Below the pieces are notes generated by a model. It made no database searches, was not told the origin of the DNA, and saw only the letters and a list, made by a program, of their open reading frames with translations. A stretch of 64,000 bases of DNA from Duganella sp. 1411 (GTDB lineage Bacteria > Pseudomonadota > Gammaproteobacteria > Burkholderiales > Burkholderiaceae_D): assembly GCF_017833525.1 (NCBI RefSeq), contig NZ_JAFICD010000002.1, positions 1-64,000 on the forward strand, written 5' to 3'. Both the position numbers and the translations under genes were made by a program. Of this stretch, positions 53,937 through 64,000 are shown piece after piece. Within the stretch, counting starts at the first letter, position 1. The number at the start of each line of letters is the position of its first letter.

Positions 53937-55346
53937 TTACTGCGCCTCGCCCCACAGGTCGTGGGCGTCGGAGGTGGTGATCTTGACGTCGATGAACTGG
54001 CCGACCACCAGCTTCTTGTGCGGCTCGTACGGCGGCTTGACGTACACCACGCCGTCGATTTCCGGCGCGTCGGCGCTGGAGCGGCCGATGCCGCCGCTGC
54101 GGTTGACTTCATCGATCAACACGCGCACGGTCTTGCCGACTTTGGCCTTCAGGCGGTTCTTCGAGATCTCTTCCTGCAGCAGCATCACGCGGCCGCGGCG
54201 TTCTTCACGCAGTTCTTCCGGCACCGGATTGGCCAGTTCGTTGGCGGTGGCGCCTTCGACTGGCGAGTAGGCGAAGCAGCCCAGGCGGTCGATCTGCGCT
54301 TCCTTGAGGAAGTCCAGCAGGTATTCGAATTCGGCGTCGGTCTCGCCGGGGAAGCCGGCGATGAAGGTCGAGCGAATGGTCAGGTCCGGATTCATCTTGC
54401 GCCACGCCTGGATGCGGTCGAGGTTTTTCTCGCCGCTGGCCGGGCGCTTCATGCGCTTCAACACATCGGGATGCGCGTGCTGCATCGGGATATCCAGGTA
54501 CGGCAGGATATGGCCGTCGCCCATCATCGGGATGACCTGGTCGACGTGCGGGTACGGATAAACGTAGTGCAGACGCACCCAGGCGCCGTACGACTTGGCC
54601 AGCTCGCCCAGCGCCTCGGTCAGTTGCGTCATGTGGGTCTTGATCGGACGGCCGTTCCAGAAGCCGGTGCGGAACTTGACATCGACGCCGTAGGCCGAGG
54701 TGTCCTGCGAGATGACCAGCAGTTCCTTGACGCCCGATTTAAACAGGTTTTCCGCCTCCAGCATCAGGTCCGCGATGGGACGCGACACCAGGTCGCCGCG
54801 CATCGATGGAATGATGCAGAAGCTGCAGCGGTGGTTGCAGCCTTCGGAGATTTTCAGGTAGGCGTAGTGCTTCGGCGTCAGCTTGATGCCCTGCGCCGGC
54901 ACCAGGTCGATGAACGGCTCGTGCGGCTTCGGCAGGTGGAAGTGGACCGAGTCCATCACCTCGGCCAGCGCGTGCGGGCCTGTCACGGCCAGCACCTTCG
55001 GGTGCACCTTCATGATGATGTCGTCGCCGGCGGCGTCTTTTTTCGCGCCCAGGCAGCCGGTCACGATCACTTTGCCGTTTTCGGCCAGCGCCTCGCCGAT
55101 GGCGTCGAGCGACTCCTGCACGGCGGCGTCGATGAAGCCGCAGGTGTTGACGATCACCAGATCGGCGCCATCGTACGACTTGGCCGTCTCGTAGCCTTCG
55201 GCACGCAGCTGGGTGAGGATCTGTTCGGAGTCGACCAGCGCCTTGGGGCAGCCGAGCGAGACGAAGCCGACCTTCGGTGCGGCACCCGTCACGGAGGTGC
55301 TGGCGGCGGCGGGCTGGGTGATACGGGAGAGTGGTTGCGATTGCAT
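53937..55346 (-). CDS. rimO: Ribosomal protein S12 methylthiotransferase
   Basis: 469 residues. The N-terminal MTTase domain binds a second Fe-S cluster through Cys in [21 protein letters not shown] and VTGCLGAK. The radical SAM motif CX3CX2C is in [18 protein letters not shown], and a C-terminal TRAM domain (about 405-465) follows. It adds a methylthio group to an Asp of ribosomal protein S12. A strong terminator follows, and the gene is divergent from the LacI regulator across 130 bp. Confidence 0.97.
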   Translation of the reverse strand: MQSQPLSRITQPAAASTSVTGAAPKVGFVSLGCPKALVDSEQILTQLRAEGYETAKSYDGADLVIVNTCGFIDAAVQESLDAIGEALAENGKVIVTGCLGAKKDAAGDDIIMKVHPKVLAVTGPHALAEVMDSVHFHLPKPHEPFIDLVPAQGIKLTPKHYAYLKISEGCNHRCSFCIIPSMRGDLVSRPIADLMLEAENLFKSGVKELLVISQDTSAYGVDVKFRTGFWNGRPIKTHMTQLTEALGELAKSYGAWVRLHYVYPYPHVDQVIPMMGDGHILPYLDIPMQHAHPDVLKRMKRPASGEKNLDRIQAWRKMNPDLTIRSTFIAGFPGETDAEFEYLLDFLKEAQIDRLGCFAYSPVEGATANELANPVPEELREERRGRVMLLQEEISKNRLKAKVGKTVRVLIDEVNRSGGIGRSSADAPEIDGVVYVKPPYEPHKKLVVGQFIDVKITTSDAHDLWGEAQ

Positions 55347-55405
55347 GATAGGTTGCCTGGGGTTGCTAAATGCGCCATGAAAATTACGAGCAATCGACGA
55401 TTATA

Positions 55406-55421
55406 CCCTATTCTCATAGGG
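55406..55421. promoter_or_regulatory. Inverted repeat in the rimO/LacI intergenic region, possible operator
   Basis: CCCTAT and ATAGGG face each other across TCTC, 55 bp before the LacI-family start codon. Autoregulation is a guess; the lack of a central CG is unlike most LacI operators. Confidence 0.3.
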
Positions 55422-55476
55422 AGATCATGCTAGGATAAGGCTTACCGATATACTTTACATAACTTCAGGAGAATGT

Positions 55477-56499
55477 GTGGCAACGCTGAAAGACGTCGCA
55501 ATGCTCGCCGGCGTCGGCATGTCGACGGCATCGCGCGCCATCTCGGGCGCCGGCCCGGTGTCGGCCGAGTCGATGCGGAAGGTCCAGGCGGCGATCGAAC
55601 AGCTCAACTTCCGCCCCTCGTCCATCGGCCGCTCGCTGTCGGCGCAATCGCTGGGCATCATCGGCATCTACGTACCGTCGTTCTTCGGCGCGTACTATGG
55701 CACCATCCTCAAACAGACCGACATCGAGCTGCGCGCCGTGCGCCGCCACGTGGTGGTGGCCACCGGCTGCGGCGACGGCACGCCGCGCGACGAGGCGATC
55801 GAAGCGGTCGAGTTTCTGATCGGGCGCGATTGCGACGGCATCGTCGTGCTGGGCCACGACCTGCACGACGAAGACATGCTGGCGCTGCGCAAAATGCAGC
55901 CGAAGCTGGCCTTCCTCAACCGCCACAGCGCGCAGTTCGAGGACGCCTCGTTCTGTCCCGACCACCGCCACGGCGGCGCGCTGGCGGCGCAAACCCTGCT
56001 GGAGGCCGGACATCGCCAACTGGCCGTCATCTCCGGCCCCGCCGCCACCTCCGACAACAAGGCCCGCATGGATGGCTTCTTCGACGAGCTGGCGCGCGGC
56101 GGCATCGAGCGCGCGTCGGTGCAGCTGATCGAGTCGGACTTCTCGCGCGAAGGCGGTTTCGGCGCCACCCAGCGACTGATCGACGCGCGGCGCCCGTTCA
56201 CCGGTTTATTCTGCGCCAACGATGAAATGGCCGTGGGCGCCATGTCCTGCCTGCACCGCGCCGGCATCAGCGTGCCGCACGAGGTATCCATCGTCGGCTA
56301 CGATGACGACTACTCGGCCGAATTCTCGTCGCCGGGCCTGACGTCGGTGCACATACCGATACGGGAGCTGACGCAGAACGCCGTGCGCTGGCTGCTCAAC
56401 CAATGCTACAACACGCAGCACGCCATCACGCGCAAGTTCCCGGTCACGGTATCGATGCGGGGCTCCGTCAGCAAGCCGTCCATCGGCCCCACACGTTGA
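55477..56499 (+). CDS. LacI-family transcriptional regulator
   Basis: 340 residues from a GTG at 55477, preceded by AGGAG. The N-terminal HTH and hinge are MATLKDVAMLAGVGMSTASRAIS through FRPSSIGRSLSAQSLG. The type I periplasmic-binding-like domain starts at IIGIYVPSFFG and includes FCANDEMAVGAMSCLHRAGISVP and the core SIVGYDDDYSAEFSSPGLTSV. Family members sense sugars or nucleosides. The neighbouring NRPS genes converge on it, so it is unlikely to share a promoter with them; the target is unknown. Confidence 0.9.
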   Translation: MATLKDVAMLAGVGMSTASRAISGAGPVSAESMRKVQAAIEQLNFRPSSIGRSLSAQSLGIIGIYVPSFFGAYYGTILKQTDIELRAVRRHVVVATGCGDGTPRDEAIEAVEFLIGRDCDGIVVLGHDLHDEDMLALRKMQPKLAFLNRHSAQFEDASFCPDHRHGGALAAQTLLEAGHRQLAVISGPAATSDNKARMDGFFDELARGGIERASVQLIESDFSREGGFGATQRLIDARRPFTGLFCANDEMAVGAMSCLHRAGISVPHEVSIVGYDDDYSAEFSSPGLTSVHIPIRELTQNAVRWLLNQCYNTQHAITRKFPVTVSMRGSVSKPSIGPTR

Positions 56500-56512
56500 A
56501 CACGTCTAAAAC

Positions 56513-56556
56513 ACGTAGGGCGGATTAGCGCAGCGTAATCCGCCAAGCTCCGTCGG
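56513..56556. repeat. Half copy of the ~95 bp inverted repeat
   Basis: Only the left arm (ACGTAGGGCGGATTAGCG to TAATCCGCCA) is present, then the sequence departs. It lies between the convergent LacI and NRPS genes. Confidence 0.75.
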
Positions 56557-56577
56557 AGGCCCCAAACGTAAGCCCAA

Positions 56578-59500
56578 TCACACGTCAACTTGCAACAAGC
56601 GCCGTTTAACCTCCTGCTGAAACGCCGGCGCCAGCAAAATCGCGCGATGGTCGACGCCATCTACGACACTGTGGCTAAACGACGTGGCATGAACACTCCA
56701 ATCCCGCAACCCGGGCGCACGGCGCTCCAGCGACGCGCCGGCCATAAACGCGTGCAACGGCGCGCCCAACGTGCCATAGCGATAACGCCCCATGATCATG
56801 GCGTTATCGAACGCCACCCATAAACTATATTCGCCGCTGCCCAACGCCGGGCCGTCGAGCGGCAGTTCGGCTTCGTCCAACAAATGACACAGCGCCGCGT
56901 TGCGCTCGTCCGCCGTCATGCGCGCAAACAGCGCATCCCAGCGTCCGGCCATGGCCGACCGCTCGAGCCAGCGCGCCAGTTTCAATTCAGCCGCAGCGCT
57001 TTCCTCGACCGTCAACACGCGCCCCACCGGCGCGTAACCCTCGAACACATCGACCACGCACACCAGCGCCGGCGGCTGGTCGCGCTCCAGTTCACGCGCC
57101 GTCGCAAACGCCAGATCGCCGCCGAACGACCAGCCCAGCAAAGCGCAAGGCTTCCCACCCGTCTCCGCGCGGATATGGGCAGCGTAACGCCGCGCCAGTT
57201 GATCCAGCTCCAGCCCGTCCCAGCGTGCACCGGTCAGCGCGTGGCAAACGAAGCTGCGCACCGGCCGGTCCTGCCCCAGCGCCTCGACCACCGCAGCGTA
57301 CTCGCTCGAATTGACATTCAATCCAGGGAAGCAGTAAAGCGGCATGCCGGCGCCGTCGCGGTTCATGTGCACCACTTCGCAGCGCGGTGTCTCGTGTATA
57401 TCCAGGCGCAAAGCCTGCCCCGCCAAGGTCGGCGTGTTGAACACGTCGGCCAGCGCCAGGCAACCCTCGCCAAAACGCTGCTGCACCTGCCGCAGCAACC
57501 GCAACGCCATCAACGAATTGCCGCCAAGGGCGAAGAAATCGTCATCCCTTCCCACTTCCTCGACGCGCAGCAGCTCGCGCCAGATCGCCGCCAGCGCGGT
57601 TTCGGCGGCGCCGCGCGGAGCCTCCCCGCCCGCCGCCGGCGCGCCCTGCGGTCGTGGCAACGCCTTGCGGTCCACTTTACCGGCGGGGCTGAGCGGCAGC
57701 GCCGCCAGCGTCACGATCCGTGCCGGCACCATATATTCGGGCAAAGCCGACGCCAGTTCGCGCCTGAGCTGCGCTTCTTCCAACACGCCGGCGTGGCCCG
57801 GGTTGGCCGTCACGTAGGCCAGCAACTGCCCGGCGTCGGCGATGACCGCCGCCTCCCGCACGCCGGACTGGCGCAGCAGCTGCGATTCGACCTCGCCCAA
57901 CTCGATACGGAAACCCCGCACCTTGACCTGCTGGTCGATCCGCCCAAGGTAAAGCAGCTGGCCGTCGGCGCGCCAGCGCACCAGATCACCGGTCCGGTAC
58001 AGGCGTGCGCCCGGCGCGCCACGAGGATCGGCGATGAACTTCTCGGCTGACAGACCGGGGCGGTTCAGGTAGCCGCGCGCCAGCAAGGCCCCGCCGATGC
58101 ACAATTCGCCCGGAGCGCCCGGCGCCACCGGATTCAGGTCGGCGTCAAGCACATGGAAACTGCGGCCGGCCAGCGGACGGCCGATCGGCGTCGCAGCAGG
58201 CAGCGGCGCGCCATCGGCCACGCAGGCATGGCAATCATAAACGCTGGCGGTGACGATGGTTTCGGTCGGTCCGTAACTGTTCAGCAGCTTGACGCCGGCA
58301 AGGCCGGCATCGGCCCAGGCCCGCATGCCTTCGGGCGGCATCGCCTCGCCGGTGGCGTGCACTTGGCGCAGCGCGCCATAGTCGCGCGGCCCGTGCGCGG
58401 CGAAATCCTGAGCCAGCAGGAACCAGTATGCGGTGCTTAAATCGGCCACGCTGATGCGCTGCTCCATGACCTCCCGATAGAAGCGGCCACTGTCCCACAG
58501 TTCGGGGCCGCGAACCACCACGGCCGCGCCCATGCACAAAGGCGGAAACAACTGCTCGACGAAGCCGTCGAAATTGATCGTCGAGAAAAGCAGCACGCGA
58601 TCGCGCGGCGACAAGCCGAAATAGCCGATGGCCACCTGCGTGTGGGCGCTCAGCGCATGGTGCTCGACGCCGATGCCTTTGGGACGGCCGGTCGATCCGG
58701 AGGTGTAGATCACGTAGGCCAGTTGGCTTTCCCGCAGCGGCGGCTCGGGATCGTCGGCGCTGTGCCCTTCCAACGCCAGCGTATCGATCGCAAGCTTGCG
58801 CGCGGCCGCCGGCAACACCGGGGCCAGCGCGGAGGTGGTGAGCATCAGCGCGATGGCGCTATCGTCGACCATGCTGGCCAGCCGCTCGCCCGGATAATCG
58901 GGGTCCAGCGCGACATAGGCGGCGCCGCTTTTCAGGATCGCCAACACGCCGATCACCAGTTCGACGGAGCGCGGCAGCGCGATGCCGACCCGCGTTTCGG
59001 CGCCCGCTCCCTGGGTGATCAAATAGTGGGCCAGCTGGTTTGCGCGGCGGTTCACTTCCGCGTAGCTCAAGCTATTCCCCTCGAACACCAACGCGTCGGC
59101 GTCGGGCGTGGCGCGCGCCTGGCGCTCGAACCGGCGCGTGACCGGATCGGCGCGGCCAACCGGTCCCGGATGGTCGCCGAGACGACGCAGCAGCGCCAGT
59201 TGCTCCGGTCCCGCCAGGCCAGCTTCGCCGACCGGCGCGGCCGGCGCGGCGACCATGGCGCGCAACAATTGCAGATAGCCTGCTTCGAGCGCGGCGGCGC
59301 TTTCGTCATCGAACAGGCGGGTATCGTATTCCAATATCCCTTGCAACTGGCCGTCGCCCGCGACGATATCGAGCGATAGTTCCGCCTTGCTGCCGACGGG
59401 GTCCAGCGGCAGCGCCTTCACATCCAGGCCGCCCAGTTCCAGGCCACGCTGGTCGGCTTGCATCTCCAGTCCGAACATGACCTGAAACAGCGGATGGCGG

Positions 59501-60618
59501 CCGGGCTGGCGCGACGCGCCCACCCGCCGCTCGAGCAGCAGCTCCAGCGGCGTATCGGCGCGTCCCAAGGCGGCGAGCGCGTCGCCGCGCACCTGGCGGC
59601 ACAGCGCCGACCAGCTCAACTCCGGCCGCAGGCGCGCGCGATACACCTGCATGGTGACGAAAAAGCCGACCACGTTCTGCAGCTCGGCGCGTCCGCGACC
59701 GGCGTTCGGCACACCGATCGCGAAATCACGCTGTCCATCGAGGCGTCCAAGCAGCACCTGCCAGGCGGCCAGACACGCCACGAACAAGGTGCAGCCCTGG
59801 TTGCGGCAAAAGGCCTGCAGCGCCGTCTCCAGTTCGGCGGGCGCCCGGAAGCGGCGCCGCGCGCCGGTCGGCCCTGCGGCGGACGGGCCACGCGCCGGCG
59901 CATCCGGCAGCGCCAATGCCGGCACATCGCGCAGGTAACGCTCCCAATAATCGAGTTGGGCCGGCAGTTCCGCGCCAGGCATCCCTTCGCGCTGCCAGAT
60001 CGCGTAGTCCGCATAGCCGACGCGCGCCGCCGGGGGCGCGGTCCGGTCGCCGGACAAAGCCTGTCGATAGCCCTGCGCGATATCTTGCATCAGCAGGGCG
60101 TTGGACCAGCCATCGCTGACGATGTGGTGCATGCCGAGCACCAGGATGTGACGCCGCGGAGCGCGGCGGTACAGGCGCGCGAACAGCAACGGGGCCGCGC
60201 CCAGGTCGAACACGTGGTTTGCAGCCTGCCGCAGCTTATCCTCCAACTGCGCCGCGTCGTTTATCGTTTCATATACCAGATTGAACACGGCGTCGCCCTG
60301 CACGATCTGTACCGGCTCGCCATCCTGCTGTGCAAAGCGCGTGCGCAGGACCGCGTGCCGCGCGATCAGCGACCGCAGCGACGATTCCAGCGCGCCTGCA
60401 TCCAGCTCGCCATCCACCTCGAAGGCACGCACCATGTTGTAGGACGTCAGGCCCGGATCGAGCTGCTGCAAAAGCCATAATTGATGCTGCCCGTACGACA
60501 GCGGCGCCGCCACGCCGGGGATTGCGCGCGCACGGATACCTGCTTCTTCTCCACCTTCGAGGTCCGCCTCGTCCTCGTCCAACAACAACGCCAGCAGGTC
60601 GTCATCCATGTCGTTCAT
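56578..60618 (-). CDS. Nonribosomal peptide synthetase, C-A-T-TE termination module
   Basis: 1346 residues. After an acidic N-terminus ([17 protein letters not shown]), a condensation domain (about 38-480) has the active HHIVSDG at 164-170. The adenylation domain (about 495-1000) carries [17 protein letters not shown] and [18 protein letters not shown]. By manual alignment to GrsA its specificity residues read D-G-E-D-H-T-S-V-T-K, not a code I can assign. The carrier Ser is in [12 protein letters not shown] (about 1034). The type I thioesterase has its nucleophile in GWSFGG (about 1162) and a late His in SFSHSVVDG, and releases the peptide. Translation is coupled to the upstream NRPS by ATGA. 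Confidence 0.95.
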   Translation of the reverse strand: MNDMDDDLLALLLDEDEADLEGGEEAGIRARAIPGVAAPLSYGQHQLWLLQQLDPGLTSYNMVRAFEVDGELDAGALESSLRSLIARHAVLRTRFAQQDGEPVQIVQGDAVFNLVYETINDAAQLEDKLRQAANHVFDLGAAPLLFARLYRRAPRRHILVLGMHHIVSDGWSNALLMQDIAQGYRQALSGDRTAPPAARVGYADYAIWQREGMPGAELPAQLDYWERYLRDVPALALPDAPARGPSAAGPTGARRRFRAPAELETALQAFCRNQGCTLFVACLAAWQVLLGRLDGQRDFAIGVPNAGRGRAELQNVVGFFVTMQVYRARLRPELSWSALCRQVRGDALAALGRADTPLELLLERRVGASRQPGRHPLFQVMFGLEMQADQRGLELGGLDVKALPLDPVGSKAELSLDIVAGDGQLQGILEYDTRLFDDESAAALEAGYLQLLRAMVAAPAAPVGEAGLAGPEQLALLRRLGDHPGPVGRADPVTRRFERQARATPDADALVFEGNSLSYAEVNRRANQLAHYLITQGAGAETRVGIALPRSVELVIGVLAILKSGAAYVALDPDYPGERLASMVDDSAIALMLTTSALAPVLPAAARKLAIDTLALEGHSADDPEPPLRESQLAYVIYTSGSTGRPKGIGVEHHALSAHTQVAIGYFGLSPRDRVLLFSTINFDGFVEQLFPPLCMGAAVVVRGPELWDSGRFYREVMEQRISVADLSTAYWFLLAQDFAAHGPRDYGALRQVHATGEAMPPEGMRAWADAGLAGVKLLNSYGPTETIVTASVYDCHACVADGAPLPAATPIGRPLAGRSFHVLDADLNPVAPGAPGELCIGGALLARGYLNRPGLSAEKFIADPRGAPGARLYRTGDLVRWRADGQLLYLGRIDQQVKVRGFRIELGEVESQLLRQSGVREAAVIADAGQLLAYVTANPGHAGVLEEAQLRRELASALPEYMVPARIVTLAALPLSPAGKVDRKALPRPQGAPAAGGEAPRGAAETALAAIWRELLRVEEVGRDDDFFALGGNSLMALRLLRQVQQRFGEGCLALADVFNTPTLAGQALRLDIHETPRCEVVHMNRDGAGMPLYCFPGLNVNSSEYAAVVEALGQDRPVRSFVCHALTGARWDGLELDQLARRYAAHIRAETGGKPCALLGWSFGGDLAFATARELERDQPPALVCVVDVFEGYAPVGRVLTVEESAAAELKLARWLERSAMAGRWDALFARMTADERNAALCHLLDEAELPLDGPALGSGEYSLWVAFDNAMIMGRYRYGTLGAPLHAFMAGASLERRAPGLRDWSVHATSFSHSVVDGVDHRAILLAPAFQQEVKRRLLQVDV

Positions 60619-63600
60619 CGTGCTAAAGCCTTACCGGTCAACATACCGAGTTTCTTCAATTTTCCCGCCGCCGAAGCAGGCGCCTTGATGGGCGCCAGCG
60701 GGTCCGCAACCATTTTCTCCAGCGTCTCGACCCAGGCGGCCGAGAGGCCGGCCGCCGACTCAGGCTCGAATAGTTCGCTGGCGTAGACCAGGTTCGCGCC
60801 ATAACCGCCGTCGTCGGCCGGGGTCACAAACATCGCCATGTCGAACTTGGACGATACGTCGCGGTCGCGCAGCACTTCGATGTCAATATGCGGAATCTCC
60901 AGCCGGCCCTGGACCACGTTTTGCAACACGAACAGCACCTGCAGCAGCGGATTCCAGCGCCGGTCGCGCTCCACGCCGGCCAGCTCCACCACCCGGTCGA
61001 ACGGCAGCTCCTGATGCTCGAACGCGTCCAGCGCGGCACGCCCGCTCTCGCGCAGGAAGTCGACATAACACATCTGCGGCGACAGCTTTGAACGCAGCGG
61101 AAGCACATTGACGAAGAAACCGATCAAACCTTCCAATTCCCGCTGCGAGCGCCCGGCGACGTCGGTGCCGATGACGAAATCGCCAGCGCCGGATTGCCGA
61201 TGAAGGACTAGCTGGAACGCCGCCAACAACACCATGAATGGCGTCAGCTGGTGTTCCCTGGCCAACGCCGCCACCGACGCGGCGAGCGGCGCCGGCACCT
61301 GGGCGCGCACCGCGCCGCCGGCATGGCTTGGCTGCGCCGGACGGACCTTGTCGCACTTCACAAGCGGAGTGCCCGGGGCGCCGCGCAGATAGTCGCGCCA
61401 GAACCCTTCCTCGATCGCCAGCGCCTCGCCTTGCCAGCGCCGGTGCTGCCAGGCCGCGTAGTCCGCATACTGCAACGGCAAAGGCGCGAGCGCGGCGTCG
61501 TCGCCTTCCAGCGCGGCGCGGTAGAAGGCGACAAATTCGTCGACCAGCACGCCCATCGACCAGCCGTCGGCGACGATGTGATGCACCACAAAGGACAGCA
61601 CATGCACGTCCGATCCGGTACGCAGCAAGGCGGCGCGTAGCAGCGGTGCGCGTTCCAGGTCGAACACCTGGCCCGCATGCTCGGCCAGCGCGGCGTCGAT
61701 GTCCGACTGCGGGCGGCCATCGAGATCGATCAGCGGCACGTCCAGCTGCAGTGCCGCCGCGATGACGGCCTGTGGTTCGCCGTCATCGTCCTCGATGTAG
61801 GAAGTCCGCAGCACTTCGTGGCGCTCGACGATCGCCGCCAACGCCGCACGGACGGCGGCCAGCGACAAGGGGCCAGACAGCCGCGCCGCCGAAGTCATGT
61901 TGTAGGCCGCGCGCTTGAGCGGCGTGCCGGCCAGCCGGTCCAGCAGCCAAAGGCGGTGCTGCGACAGCGACAGCGGCATGTGGTGACCGCGAGGCACCGG
62001 CAGCAAGGGGATCGCCACTTCGGACGGTCGCGCCAGGCGGGCCGCCATCGCCGCCAAAGTCGGATGTTCGAAGACGTCGCGCAAGGCCAGCATGCCCAAA
62101 TCGGCTTGTTTCAACCGCGCGATCATGCCGATCGCCAGCAACGAGTGGCCGCCCAATGCGAAGAAATCTTCATTCCGTCCGACCTGCTCCACGCCCAGCA
62201 CCTCGCGCCAGATTGCCGCCAGCGCCAGTTCGGCCGCGCCTTGCGGCGCCGCATAGTCGCCGCCCTGCTGCGTCGGCGCCGGCAGCGCCTTGCGATCGAC
62301 CTTGCCGTTGGCGTTGAGTGGCAACGCCGCCAGCGCCACGATCTGTGACGGCACCATATAATCCGGCAGCGCCGCCAACAAGGCTTGGCGCAGCGCCGCG
62401 TCATCGGCTTGCGGCGCCACATAGGCGACCAGGCGCATGCCGCCCGCGCCCTGATGCGCCACCACCACCGCCTCCTTCACCCCCGGCTGCGCCAGCAGTT
62501 GCGATTCGATCTCGCCCAATTCGATGCGCAGCCCGCGCAACTTGACCTGATGATCAATCCGGCCCAGATACTCCAACTGGCCGTCGCCGCGCCAGCGCAC
62601 CAGATCCCCGGTGCGGTACAGTCGTCCACCGCCGCCGAACGGATCGGCGACAAAGCGTTCCGCCGTCAGCGCGCCACGCCGCAGGTAGCCGCGCGCCAGG
62701 CCGGCACCGCCCAGATACAGCTCGCCGACGGCGCCGCGCGGCACCAGTTGCAGCTCGGGTCCCAGCACGTGGGTTTCGGTGGCGGCGATCGGCGCGCCGA
62801 TCGGCACGCTGGCCGCGCAGTCGTCGACGCAGGTCCAGTGGGTGACGTCGATCGCGGCCTCGGTCGGTCCGTACAGGTTGTACAAGGCCGCTTGCGGCAG
62901 GCAGGCAAAGGCGCGCGCCTGCAGTTCGGCCGGCAGCGCCTCGCCACTGCAGACGATGCGCCGCAGGCTGGCGCAGGCCGCCCCGCCCTCGGTCTCCAGA
63001 TGGGCGACGAAGGCCTGCAGCATCGACGGCACGAAGTGGATCGTGCTGACCTGATGGCGGGCGATGCGCGCGGCCAGCAGCGCAGGGTCCTTGTGCTCGC
63101 CGGGTTCGGCCATCGCCAGCGTGGCGCCTTCGGTCAGCGGCCAGAAAAACTCCCAGACCGAGACGTCAAAGCTGAACGGCGTCTTTTGCAGCACCGTGTC
63201 GCTGGCGTCGAGACCGTAGGCGTCCTGCATCCACGCCAGCCGGTTGTTGAGCGAGCCGTGGCGGTTGGCCGCCCCTTTGGGCTTGCCGGTCGAGCCGGAG
63301 GTGTAGATCGCGTACGCTACGTTTTCATCGTGCAGCGCCGGCGCCGGATTGTGCTCTGGCTGGCCGGACAGGTCCAGCGCGTCCAGCCGCAGCACCGTCG
63401 CCTCTGGCGCCCACGGCGCCGGCTCCGTGCCGGTCAACAGCAGCGCCACGCCGCTGTCCTGGGCCATGTAGGCCAGGCGCTCGGCCGGATAATCGGGATC
63501 GAACGGCACGTAGGCGCCGCCCGCCTTGAGGATCGCCAGCAGGCCGACCACCATCGCCACCGAGCGTTCCAGCGCGATGCCGACCAGGCTTTCCGGTCCC

Positions 63601-64000
63601 ACGCCAAGCTCCGTCAGGCGATGGGCCAGACGGTTGGCTCGCCGGTTCAACTCTTCATAACTCAGAGACTCGTCGCCGCACAGCAGCGCCACGGCGTCGG
63701 GACGGGCGGCGGCCTGCGCCTCGAAGCGGCGCTGCACCGGCGCCATCGGCGGATAGCGGCGCTCGTTGCGGCCCAGTGCCAGCAACTGATCCAATTCCAA
63801 GTCGCCAAACAGCGTCAGGTCCGCGAGTATCGCTTGCGGCGCGGCCGCCATCTGCGCCAACAAACCGGCCATCTGTTCGGATACCGCCTTTACCGCGTTC
63901 GCGGAAAACTGCGATCGCTCATACGAAAAGCGCAGACGCAGTCCGTCGCCCTGCACCACCGACAACGCCATCGCGAAACTGGTCTCGTCGTGCGTGCGGG
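60615..64000 (-). CDS. Nonribosomal peptide synthetase, (C)-A(Ser)-T-C, N-terminus beyond window
   Basis: The frame stays open to the right edge. The first visible residues ([17 protein letters not shown]) are the end of a condensation domain. The adenylation domain follows, with [11 protein letters not shown] (near 63290) and YGPTEAAID (near 62865). Its specificity residues read D-V-W-H-V-S-L-I-D-K, which fits the serine code. A carrier domain ([10 protein letters not shown], near 62140) precedes a second, complete condensation domain with HHIVADG (near 61580), after which the protein ends [16 protein letters not shown] without an adenylation domain. The next protein begins with another condensation domain. 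Confidence 0.95.
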   Translation of the reverse strand, partial: RTHDETSFAMALSVVQGDGLRLRFSYERSQFSANAVKAVSEQMAGLLAQMAAAPQAILADLTLFGDLELDQLLALGRNERRYPPMAPVQRRFEAQAAARPDAVALLCGDESLSYEELNRRANRLAHRLTELGVGPESLVGIALERSVAMVVGLLAILKAGGAYVPFDPDYPAERLAYMAQDSGVALLLTGTEPAPWAPEATVLRLDALDLSGQPEHNPAPALHDENVAYAIYTSGSTGKPKGAANRHGSLNNRLAWMQDAYGLDASDTVLQKTPFSFDVSVWEFFWPLTEGATLAMAEPGEHKDPALLAARIARHQVSTIHFVPSMLQAFVAHLETEGGAACASLRRIVCSGEALPAELQARAFACLPQAALYNLYGPTEAAIDVTHWTCVDDCAASVPIGAPIAATETHVLGPELQLVPRGAVGELYLGGAGLARGYLRRGALTAERFVADPFGGGGRLYRTGDLVRWRGDGQLEYLGRIDHQVKLRGLRIELGEIESQLLAQPGVKEAVVVAHQGAGGMRLVAYVAPQADDAALRQALLAALPDYMVPSQIVALAALPLNANGKVDRKALPAPTQQGGDYAAPQGAAELALAAIWREVLGVEQVGRNEDFFALGGHSLLAIGMIARLKQADLGMLALRDVFEHPTLAAMAARLARPSEVAIPLLPVPRGHHMPLSLSQHRLWLLDRLAGTPLKRAAYNMTSAARLSGPLSLAAVRAALAAIVERHEVLRTSYIEDDDGEPQAVIAAALQLDVPLIDLDGRPQSDIDAALAEHAGQVFDLERAPLLRAALLRTGSDVHVLSFVVHHIVADGWSMGVLVDEFVAFYRAALEGDDAALAPLPLQYADYAAWQHRRWQGEALAIEEGFWRDYLRGAPGTPLVKCDKVRPAQPSHAGGAVRAQVPAPLAASVAALAREHQLTPFMVLLAAFQLVLHRQSGAGDFVIGTDVAGRSQRELEGLIGFFVNVLPLRSKLSPQMCYVDFLRESGRAALDAFEHQELPFDRVVELAGVERDRRWNPLLQVLFVLQNVVQGRLEIPHIDIEVLRDRDVSSKFDMAMFVTPADDGGYGANLVYASELFEPESAAGLSAAWVETLEKMVADPLAPIKAPASAAGKLKKLGMLTGKALAR

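Noticed and set aside
53872..54270. A plus-strand open frame in the metC/rimO gap
   Set aside because: It covers a terminator and the antisense of rimO and shows no homology or ribosome site.
60615..61980. The terminal domain of the upstream NRPS as an epimerase, which would explain C|C
   Set aside because: The core motif [11 protein letters not shown] and the [11 protein letters not shown] and [11 protein letters not shown] motifs are those of a condensation domain; epimerase-specific motifs were not seen.

Overview
The window is GC-rich beta-proteobacterial chromosome, most like the family Oxalobacteraceae (Massilia, Duganella, Janthinobacterium and relatives). Pointers to this are the prfB - HAD phosphatase - lysS order, a Burkholderia-type lipase with its dedicated foldase, a livM-livG fusion, Burkholderiales-type protein sequences throughout, and two families of dispersed palindromic repeats. 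This placement is inference from the sequence; no database was searched. No tRNA, rRNA, prophage, transposase or CRISPR array was seen.

Layout. 1-11,600 (minus strand): a two-partner secretion locus, with the outer-membrane transporter TpsB followed by a giant filamentous-haemagglutinin/CdiA-like exoprotein that runs off the left edge. It contains nine ~193-residue super-repeats and is preceded by an AT-rich promoter island. 11,604-16,433 (minus): a branched-chain amino acid ABC importer with the order binding protein, LivH, fused LivM-LivG, LivF, and a terminator/attenuator hairpin after the binding-protein gene. 16,640-19,176 (minus): a Sel1-repeat protein and a lipoprotein nucleotidase. 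19,452-22,817 (plus): prfB with its programmed +1 frameshift, a HAD phosphatase and lysS. 23,063-25,719 (plus): an SDR and a GH15 glycosidase. 25,841-32,764: ppnN, a POT peptide transporter, a lipase/foldase pair and glpD. 32,927-41,760: penicillin-binding protein 1A, a TetR regulator, a complete YfiR-YfiN-YfiB cyclic-di-GMP module, an 11-residue-repeat coiled-coil membrane protein, a second diguanylate cyclase and a 5'-nucleotidase. 41,979-48,722: mfd, serB, a GNAT, a low-molecular-weight phosphatase, an AraC regulator with a shortened effector domain, and a small membrane protein. 48,719-51,450 (minus): a UdgX-type uracil-DNA glycosylase coupled by an ATGA overlap to a radical SAM protein, behind a near-consensus LexA (SOS) box. 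51,658-55,346 (minus): hisC, metC, rimO. 55,477-56,499 (plus): a LacI-family regulator. 56,578-64,000 (minus): two NRPS genes, the upstream one running off the right edge.

How the parts work together. Three groups stand out. (1) TpsB/TpsA is a contact-dependent adhesin or toxin-delivery system whose tip lies outside the window. (2) YfiRNB plus the neighbouring GGDEF protein form a local c-di-GMP cluster, with envelope sensing through YfiB/YfiR. (3) The radical SAM-UdgX pair looks like a DNA-damage-inducible uracil-repair unit of unknown chemistry and is the most interesting system here. The NRPS pair ends in a thioesterase and makes a peptide containing serine; the two proteins meet in an unusual C|C arrangement. 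Two repeat families (a ~95 bp inverted repeat and a GGGGTCGTACCCC palindrome) lie at gene ends, and in one case inside a coding region.
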